Source: Gammaproteobacteria bacterium (GTDB lineage Bacteria; Pseudomonadota; Gammaproteobacteria; Xanthomonadales; Wenzhouxiangellaceae). From it: DNA of 64,000 bases. Position numbers and translations under genes: made by a program. The stretch lies in contig JAJFKY010000022.1 of NCBI GenBank assembly GCA_021772975.1, forward strand, positions 124,001 to 188,000. The letters are read 5' to 3'. Shown here piece by piece: positions 54,166 to 61,162 of the stretch. The stretch's first letter is position 1, and each line of letters opens with the position of its first letter. The notes under the pieces were generated by a model, which saw only the letters and a program-made list of their open reading frames with translations, ran no database searches and was not told where the DNA came from.

Positions 54166-54576
54166 ATGAGCACGGCCGCGCGCGCCGGCGCCGCTTATTT
54201 TGCACTGGTGTTCCTGGTTGGCTTTGTACTCGGCATCCTGCGCGTAATGATCGCCATTCCCCGTTGGGGTGAGTTGATCGGCACGCTGATCGAACTGCCG
54301 GTTATTCTGACGGCATGCTGGCTGATCTGCGGCTGGGTGCTGAGCCGCTTCAAGGTCGCTGAGCGCTGGCCTGCCCGCGTGCTGATGGGCGCAGTGGCGT
54401 TTGCACTGCTGATGCTGGCCGAGCTATTACTCTCGCTCACCTTGTTGGGGCAATCAATCGACGTGCATTTTGCTGGTTACCTTACTTTGCTGGGTATGCT
54501 CGGGCTGACGGGACAAGTGCTGTTTGCATTATTTCCACTGTTCAAGTTGCATCACACCAGCGCTGTTGATGGATAG
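54166..54576 (+). CDS. Small integral membrane protein of unknown function
   Basis: The 136-residue protein is dominated by four hydrophobic helices (for example FALVFLVGFVLGILRVM near the start, written here in part, and GYLTLLGMLGLTGQVLFALF near the end) and has few charges. No family was recognised. It is transcribed in the same direction as, and 155 bp after, the cytochrome gene; a link is possible but unsupported. Confidence 0.6.
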   Translation: MSTAARAGAAYFALVFLVGFVLGILRVMIAIPRWGELIGTLIELPVILTACWLICGWVLSRFKVAERWPARVLMGAVAFALLMLAELLLSLTLLGQSIDVHFAGYLTLLGMLGLTGQVLFALFPLFKLHHTSAVDG

Positions 54577-54691
54577 CGACGCCGGCTTTGAAGTATTCAC
54601 TGACCCTCCAGCATCTTGCCAGCCGATCACAAAATGACAAATTCGCACATCCGAATAACGGCTATTAAAAAAAACCAGTAGGAAGCCTTGC

Positions 54692-57600
54692 ATGAACTCA
54701 ACCACACGCGCTTCCGGCTCAGCAATGAACCGGGAAATTATCGATAGTCAGGATGACCGCCTGAGTATTCACACACATAGTATTCGACTGACTCAGGCAC
54801 ATCTGCCTTATCAAGCAGTCACGGGCAAACGGTTGTCATCGGAAAAGCATTTTTCAGTATACGCTGATCAGATTATATTGGCCGGAACACTTCAAAACCC
54901 GGGCCGCGACATCGAATTGAACGCGCGCGAAATCATCATCGAAAAACCGGCCATACTGGATGCCGCTGGCGCATACGCTGATCAAGACTTCGCTCCCGGT
55001 GAGCTGCCTGTTCAGCAGGATGTCAAACCCGGTGCAGCAGGTACCGATGGTGCCAATGGAAGCACTGGCGGCAACAGCGGCAATATAACCATCTGCGTAC
55101 AGCGGCTACTGGATCACATCGGCGCCAGCCAACCACTCTTGGTGATGGAGATCGCCAGCCTCGGCGGCCAGATCTTTTCTCAGCAATCACCCAAAGTGAA
55201 CGATGTCATTAAATTGTCCAGATTTGAAATCGCCAAAAACAAGATGTTTGGTGTTATTAACCTCGAGAATGGGCATGTCGAAGGGCTGAGCAATCTACAA
55301 TTTGAATCCTCTGGGTATGACAGCAGCAGCCAACAAATCAGTATGCAGCTTAATCTACCCAGGCTCACCATCTCCGGCACCACCAATATTTCAGGTAATA
55401 CAAGAATGAGCAGCAATGCTTTTGCCTGCGGAATCAAGCTATCGGCGCTGGTCACCGCGGGTGGCAAATTAGACTCGCTGCATGCTGAGTTATCGTTAAT
55501 CTCTGACGCGCCTATCGGCTTGCCCGTACTGCTTGATATCAAATTCCCGGCTAAGTTCTTAGCCAGCATCAAACAACACATTATCAGTCATCTGCGGACC
55601 AGTGCTGTTGAGCCATTGCTGAGTCAATTCAGCAAACAGCTGCAGGCAGCATCACTAATCCTGCTCGCCAGCGGAGGCCGCGGTGGACGTGGCCAGGATG
55701 GCCATCCAGGTATACAGGGTGAACCGGGCGCGGATGGCGTCAAATCTTCACAGTCGGGCGTGCGGACTCCCGGGGGCAATGGATTTCCCGAAGAAGCGAT
55801 GGGTAAAGATGGGCGCCAGGGCGGCCGCGCTGGCTCTCCGGGATTGTCCGGTGATGGCGGTCAAGGCGGCCGGATAGCATTAAACGTGATCGATGCGCTT
55901 GAGTTAGGCGTGATGTACAGCACTGCTGGTGGCAGGGGTGGAGTACATGCCAATCCCGGTGGCCGTGGACCGGGCGGCCGTGGTGGCAGGGGTGCCATGA
56001 CAAAAATGTATGACGGCAAAACTGGTAGACCACTGGATGATATGCGGGCCACTGATGGCAACCAGGGGCCGTTGGGACCTGAGGCAAAAAAAACCGGCAT
56101 CAATGGTCAACAGGGCGATGCTGGCATCGAGTTGCAGTTTAACGGTAAGCCTTTTGCCAATGCCAGTTCAGCATACTATTCCTTCATCGAACTGGCGCAG
56201 GCCATCAGTCTCAGCCAGTTGCTGATCACCCAAAACACAACTGATCTTGATTTCCTTAACGCCAGAAACGCAGACGACCTGCGCGCCGTGGCCAACGGTT
56301 ATGGCTGGCTGATCAACATCAATCAGGCTTTTACCGATCCCAAGGCAGTGATTGATCCTAAACGGATATCCCAACCGGAACAGTCCGTCCGTGCCGGCAT
56401 GCACAACAGCACGGTGGTGTCATTGATGCGTATTCAGCAGGGCCTGGATTTCTACGGCCATAGCTACAACTGGACACCGGTGCTTAACCTGCAAAACCTG
56501 ATCACGCGAACCGGACAAATTATCAGCCTGGGTAAGGTGGTTGAAGACCAGTATCACCGCTACCTGGACAAATCGGACAATGACAAACAGCGTATGCAGG
56601 CATTCCGCCAGGCGAAACAGGAGATTGATCGCAAACTGGACGATTTTCTGGTGGAGATGGATAAGCTGAAGCCGCAAATCGAGAGTTTTGAGTCCGAGGT
56701 CAGGGATTATACCGAGGACATGCGGCACCAGCGCGGTGTGCTGCTTGAGGGTCAGCTGGAATTCAGGGATGAACTGATTAAATATTTACGCGAAGAAAAC
56801 GGTCTGGGGTTCGAAAATTTCCTCGACATGCTCGGCACCGTGATTGGCTGCGCGGGTGGCGTGGTGGGTGCGGTGGGTGGCATCAAAACCGCCATTGACG
56901 CCGTCAAGAAAGCGGAGGAATTCAGCAAGAAAGTCAAAAATGTGGTGGAAGTTTTCAAAAAAGCCAAAGCCACTATCGACGGTATCAGCAAAGCCTATAG
57001 CTCGATTAAAGATTATATTGATGAAGCCAACCCGAATGCCGCCAAAATTCTGGTTGATGCCGGTGACTTTGATGAGATGCTGAAAAAATACCTGGGTAAG
57101 TTCGATGCTGCCGGCGAATTACGTCAGGCCATGGATTATTATCTCGAACTCGTTCAGGCCCGCAATATGGCGGCTTATAACTACAGCACCCTGGTGGCAC
57201 AACTGCTAAATTTACAGGTACAGCACGATCAGCTCTATCACAGCATTCAACACATCAATGCCGAGATCGCCAGCCATCAGGACAATGTTTTACCGATCTA
57301 CACGGCCTACCTGAGTGATGCCTATGAAGATGTGCAGCGGAATCTGCTCAGAAATATCTATCTGGAAAATCGCGCCTACCAGTACTGGTCGCTGCAGCAC
57401 CGGCAATTGGAAACCAGCAACCTGAATATTGCCACCCAGGCAGCAGCCCACGAGCGTTTAATCGCCGACATTGATAGCTTTAGAGAAAACAATGAATCGT
57501 TTTCCGACTTCAAGCAAACCCTGATCATATCCGCCGAGCGCTATCCCAATGAGTTCGCCGCCATGCTGCAATCACGCTCACTGGCTTTTAGCCTGGATAT

Positions 57601-58006
57601 CCGCGACGAACTGGGCTTCCTGAATATGCGTTTTGTGATTGCGCGCAAATTCAAACTGGAATTCCCGGATATCGACAGCGACAAAAATGTTCTGTATCTC
57701 AATTTAATTCACAGCGGCAGGGCAGTGCTGAACAACAACACTGACCTGGATAAGCCGAATGCCATACACGTATTCAGTCACCGCCCCCGGGTTAAGTTAT
57801 ATAAAATTGATTACTCCAATCGCGATAATACCGCCGGCGGCAACTTCGGCGAGGGTGGTCAGGGCTACATCGGCCTGAGTCCATTCAGTAACTGGCGGAT
57901 AGACTTTGATCTGAAGGGCAATGAGTGGCTGGATCTGAAAACGATTAAAACGGTGGAGTTGACTTTTTCAGGCCGGATGTTGGGGCCGGGGCGGCGGTTT
58001 AGCTAA
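54692..58006 (+). CDS. Large protein with Gly-rich collagen-like and helical pore-former-like regions
   Basis: This 1104-residue protein has no signal peptide. Residues about 40-325 are strand-rich with a first Gly-rich patch (KPGAAGTDGANGSTGGNSGN). Residues about 329-480 form a glycine-rich collagen-like segment (GGRGGRGQDGHPGIQGEPGA and others). Residues about 500-960 are helical with long heptad-like stretches and one hydrophobic, glycine-rich segment (ENFLDMLGTVIGCAGGVVGA, about residues 709-735) between two amphipathic coils, the layout of helical pore-forming proteins. The final about 130 residues are strand-rich with a SPFSNWRIDF motif similar to the C-terminal part of Tc-type toxin A subunits. 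The homology is by recollection only. AGGA precedes the ATG. It lies 144 bp before an ECF sigma/kinase pair. Confidence 0.6.
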   Translation: MNSTTRASGSAMNREIIDSQDDRLSIHTHSIRLTQAHLPYQAVTGKRLSSEKHFSVYADQIILAGTLQNPGRDIELNAREIIIEKPAILDAAGAYADQDFAPGELPVQQDVKPGAAGTDGANGSTGGNSGNITICVQRLLDHIGASQPLLVMEIASLGGQIFSQQSPKVNDVIKLSRFEIAKNKMFGVINLENGHVEGLSNLQFESSGYDSSSQQISMQLNLPRLTISGTTNISGNTRMSSNAFACGIKLSALVTAGGKLDSLHAELSLISDAPIGLPVLLDIKFPAKFLASIKQHIISHLRTSAVEPLLSQFSKQLQAASLILLASGGRGGRGQDGHPGIQGEPGADGVKSSQSGVRTPGGNGFPEEAMGKDGRQGGRAGSPGLSGDGGQGGRIALNVIDALELGVMYSTAGGRGGVHANPGGRGPGGRGGRGAMTKMYDGKTGRPLDDMRATDGNQGPLGPEAKKTGINGQQGDAGIELQFNGKPFANASSAYYSFIELAQAISLSQLLITQNTTDLDFLNARNADDLRAVANGYGWLININQAFTDPKAVIDPKRISQPEQSVRAGMHNSTVVSLMRIQQGLDFYGHSYNWTPVLNLQNLITRTGQIISLGKVVEDQYHRYLDKSDNDKQRMQAFRQAKQEIDRKLDDFLVEMDKLKPQIESFESEVRDYTEDMRHQRGVLLEGQLEFRDELIKYLREENGLGFENFLDMLGTVIGCAGGVVGAVGGIKTAIDAVKKAEEFSKKVKNVVEVFKKAKATIDGISKAYSSIKDYIDEANPNAAKILVDAGDFDEMLKKYLGKFDAAGELRQAMDYYLELVQARNMAAYNYSTLVAQLLNLQVQHDQLYHSIQHINAEIASHQDNVLPIYTAYLSDAYEDVQRNLLRNIYLENRAYQYWSLQHRQLETSNLNIATQAAAHERLIADIDSFRENNESFSDFKQTLIISAERYPNEFAAMLQSRSLAFSLDIRDELGFLNMRFVIARKFKLEFPDIDSDKNVLYLNLIHSGRAVLNNNTDLDKPNAIHVFSHRPRVKLYKIDYSNRDNTAGGNFGEGGQGYIGLSPFSNWRIDFDLKGNEWLDLKTIKTVELTFSGRMLGPGRRFS

Positions 58007-58030
58007 GCAACCTCTGATTGAAGCCTGTCT

Positions 58031-58054
58031 ATTGCCCGGAATATACCGGGCAAT
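58031..58054 (+). terminator. Hairpin after the 1104-residue gene
   Basis: A 9-bp perfect stem (58031-58039 with 58046-58054) with a 6-nt loop lies 25 bp after the stop codon. No T run follows, so it is a weak terminator candidate that would separate this gene from the sigma factor gene. Confidence 0.5.
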
Positions 58055-58149
58055 GATTATCATCGCTGCCGGGCATTTCTTCCTGATGCATCTGCAACCT
58101 GACTCGGTATTCGGTAAACTCACAGACATAACAATCATGGATTGCCAGC

Positions 58150-58713
58150 ATGAGTGATTCCGCCGGGGATGTAACCCGGCTTTTGCAGCAATGGACTCAG
58201 GGAGATACCCACGCTAAGGAACAGCTGATCGAGCGCGTTTATAACGAGCTGCGTCAGCTTGCCCGGTCACAACTCGCCAGAGAACGCAGCGGGCACACCC
58301 TGCAGCCAACCGCACTGGTACACGAAGCCTACCTGAAACTCGGTAACAACCAGCAGATGGAATGGCAGAACAGGATACATTTTATCGCGGTGGCCGCACG
58401 GGTGATGCGCCAGATACTGGTGGATAATGGACGTCGCCGGCAGTCGCTGAAGCGCTCTGCCGGACAACGCGTGACACTGTTGACCGGCATGGTAAAAGAA
58501 CCTGCCGCCAGTGTTGACGTGCTGGCCCTGGATCAGGCCATGCAACAGCTGGAAACAATGAACGCAGAGCAGGCACGCATTATTGAATTGCGCTACTTCG
58601 GGGGGCTGACCATCGAGGAAACCGCTGATGTCATGCAGCTATCGGTGGCTAGCGTAAACCGTGGCTGGCGCGCCGCCCGCGCCTGGCTGTATCAGCAGCT
58701 GGAAACATTCTGA
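58150..58713 (+). CDS. ECF-type sigma factor (kinase-associated group)
   Basis: The 187-residue sigma factor has region 2 motifs (VYNELRQLARSQLARER, LQPTALVHEAYLKL, FIAVAARVMRQILVDNGRRR) and region 4 (MNAEQARIIELRYFGGLTIE, then DVMQLSVASVNRGWRAARAW). This variant, with the LVHEAYLKL and RQILVDxARRR blocks, is the one typically encoded next to a Ser/Thr protein kinase. Its stop overlaps the start of the kinase gene (TGATG), so the two are coupled; the kinase may control the sigma factor by phosphorylation (known for some of this group). Confidence 0.92.
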   Translation: MSDSAGDVTRLLQQWTQGDTHAKEQLIERVYNELRQLARSQLARERSGHTLQPTALVHEAYLKLGNNQQMEWQNRIHFIAVAARVMRQILVDNGRRRQSLKRSAGQRVTLLTGMVKEPAASVDVLALDQAMQQLETMNAEQARIIELRYFGGLTIEETADVMQLSVASVNRGWRAARAWLYQQLETF

Positions 58714-61070
58714 TGAGCAATGACAAACAAGCAAAAACCCTGCAAACCCGTGCACTGGCGCTGTTCACCCACAGCCTTGAGCAACCGCAGGCACAGCGCG
58801 ACCAATGGCTGCAACAGCAATGTATTGACGAACCCGAACTACTACAGACAGTCAGGCGTCTGGCGGCGGCTGATCGTGCCAGCCAGGGGTTTCTGGAAAG
58901 TGGCCCAGTCCACGTCGCCGACACTGACCGCAGTGGTGAGCGAGTGGGCGCTTTTGAACTCACCGCCGAGTTGGCGCGTGGCGGCATGGGCACCGTTTAT
59001 CGAGGCCGCCGTGCCGACGGCGCATTTACTCAGGATGTGGCAATTAAATTGTTCCGCAGCGAACTGCTGGATGATTCCGCGATGGCTCGCTTCAACACCG
59101 AACGCCAGATATTGGCCCGCCTGGAACACCCCGGCATTGCCCGCTTGATTGATGGCGGCACCGCCACTGACGGCACACCTTATGTGGTAATGGAATTGGT
59201 TGATGGTGAGCATATCCTGCGGTATTGCAATCAGCACTCACTGGATCTGGCAGCCCGACTGCAGCTGTTTCAAAGTGTCTGTGAAGCCATGGGGCAAGCC
59301 CACAGGCACGGTATCGTGCATCGCGATATCAAACCCGGCAATATCCTGATCAACGCCGATGGCCAGCCCAAATTACTGGACTTCGGCATTGCCAAGGTGC
59401 TTGATCCGGACCAGCAGGACATCAGTCTGCCCGTCACGCGGCTGGGCAACATGGCCTTGACGCCCGAATACGCCAGCCCGGAACAGGTCCGCGGTGATAG
59501 GGTAAGCGTCAGCAGTGACATCTATTCACTGGGCGTGTTGCTGTATGAGCTGGTTACCGGCAAGCGGCCCTATGCAGTCGAAACCCTGAGCCCTGCCATG
59601 ATCGAGCGAACGGTGTGTGACACTATCCCGGTCGATCCCAGCAAATCATTGAAACAATTGCGCACCGAGCCACCCTCAGGCCTGGCCGATGCCCGTCAAT
59701 TACGGCGCAAACTGCGTGGTGATGTTGATCGAATTATCATGACGGCACTGCGCAAGCAGCCCGGGCAACGCTACGCCTCAGCGGCCGCATTCGCCAACGA
59801 TATTGAGCGCTATCTGACGGGACAGCCGGTCAAGGCGCGTGGCGCTTCACGCTGGTATCGTGCTGGCAAGTTTGTCAGTCGGCACCGGGCCGGCGTGGCC
59901 GCTACTGCGTTTGCGTTTGTCATTCTGCTGATGTCGTTACTGGTGGTCACTATGCAGGCACGCGAAGCTGAACGACAGCGCGATACAGCCCGGCAACAAG
60001 CTGTCAGAGCAGAATCCGCCAAACAATTTCTGGTGGATATGATTGGCCAGTCCAATCCTTTCACTGCCTCGGGATCCATCAGCCTGGCCAACGCCTTGAA
60101 ACAAGCCATACCAACCATTGGCGAGCATTTCAGCAATCAGCCGGAGCTGGAGGCAGAAATGCGTTACGTTATAGGCTTTGCACTGTTGGGACAGGCCAAT
60201 TTTGCGGCGGCGCGTGAGCAATTGGAAAAGTCGCTGCGACTCTACCAGATTCATGGCAGCCCGAAAGATCGCGCAGAGGTTCTCAATTCAATCGCCACGC
60301 TGAATTGGGATGAATCAGATTACAGTACAGCCGAACGCTATTTTCAACAAGCCATGGATTGGGTGGCTGACGATCATTCTATTGAAGGCCGCCAGACCTA
60401 TTACGGTATTCTCGTTGACTATGGCGGTCTGCTGCCAAAAATCAATCAACCACAACGCAGTATTGAGCTGTTACAACAGGCGCAAACCTTGCTGACAGCA
60501 GAACCGACAATCGATGTCAGCTTGTTTGATCAAGCCGTGATGTGGAATAACCTTGCCACCGCCTACGACCTGCTGGAAGACTACCCACAATCGATTGCCG
60601 CGTATGAAAAAAGCATTGAGCTGCATCGGCGGCACAAACCGGATGGCGGTGCGGATTTGGCTATTACACTGGGAAATCTGGGCATGACCTATGAGTACCT
60701 GGAGCAGATGGACAAGGCCATCGAATATGTCCGCCAATCCGCCGAGTTGCAGCAACAAATGCTGGGCCCGGAACATCCCCAGACACTGCTGTCTCGTTAC
60801 AACCTGGGTAGTCTGCTACTAAATGCGGGTGACATCGATAATGCGATAGCCACTATGCGAAACGTGGTCGAAATGTCCGCCACCGCCTATCCCGAAGGCC
60901 ACTTGTACCCTGGTCGCTTCAATCATCGTTTGGCCATGGCTTACGCAGCCAACCAGCAATTCGAACTCGCCAGACAGCACGCCACGCAAGCACTGCAAAC
61001 CTATGCCCAAATCGACGATGTCAGCGCAGCCTGGGTGAATGAGTTACAGGCATTGCTTGATACGCTCTAA
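58713..61070 (+). CDS. Membrane Ser/Thr protein kinase with TPR repeats
   Basis: The 785-residue protein has a short N-terminal helical region, a kinase domain (about residues 80-355) with the P-loop LARGGMGTVYRG, VAIKLF (ATP lysine), HRDIKPGNIL (catalytic loop), LDFGIAK (DFG) and PEYASPEQVRG, one membrane helix (about residues 395-417) and a C-terminal periplasmic region with at least four TPR units (for example DRAEVLNSIATLNWDESDYS and LAITLGNLGMTYEYLEQMDK). It phosphorylates protein Ser/Thr residues; the partner is probably the coupled sigma factor. The ligand sensed by the TPR part is unknown. Confidence 0.92.
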   Translation: MSNDKQAKTLQTRALALFTHSLEQPQAQRDQWLQQQCIDEPELLQTVRRLAAADRASQGFLESGPVHVADTDRSGERVGAFELTAELARGGMGTVYRGRRADGAFTQDVAIKLFRSELLDDSAMARFNTERQILARLEHPGIARLIDGGTATDGTPYVVMELVDGEHILRYCNQHSLDLAARLQLFQSVCEAMGQAHRHGIVHRDIKPGNILINADGQPKLLDFGIAKVLDPDQQDISLPVTRLGNMALTPEYASPEQVRGDRVSVSSDIYSLGVLLYELVTGKRPYAVETLSPAMIERTVCDTIPVDPSKSLKQLRTEPPSGLADARQLRRKLRGDVDRIIMTALRKQPGQRYASAAAFANDIERYLTGQPVKARGASRWYRAGKFVSRHRAGVAATAFAFVILLMSLLVVTMQAREAERQRDTARQQAVRAESAKQFLVDMIGQSNPFTASGSISLANALKQAIPTIGEHFSNQPELEAEMRYVIGFALLGQANFAAAREQLEKSLRLYQIHGSPKDRAEVLNSIATLNWDESDYSTAERYFQQAMDWVADDHSIEGRQTYYGILVDYGGLLPKINQPQRSIELLQQAQTLLTAEPTIDVSLFDQAVMWNNLATAYDLLEDYPQSIAAYEKSIELHRRHKPDGGADLAITLGNLGMTYEYLEQMDKAIEYVRQSAELQQQMLGPEHPQTLLSRYNLGSLLLNAGDIDNAIATMRNVVEMSATAYPEGHLYPGRFNHRLAMAYAANQQFELARQHATQALQTYAQIDDVSAAWVNELQALLDTL

Positions 61071-61162
61071 AGCAGCCTGGTAGATTTGATCCCGCAGATT
61101 GGTCCCAACCCCGCATGTATTGATAAGCCGGTGTTTAGAACAAGTCTGCGCGGAGCGCGTTT

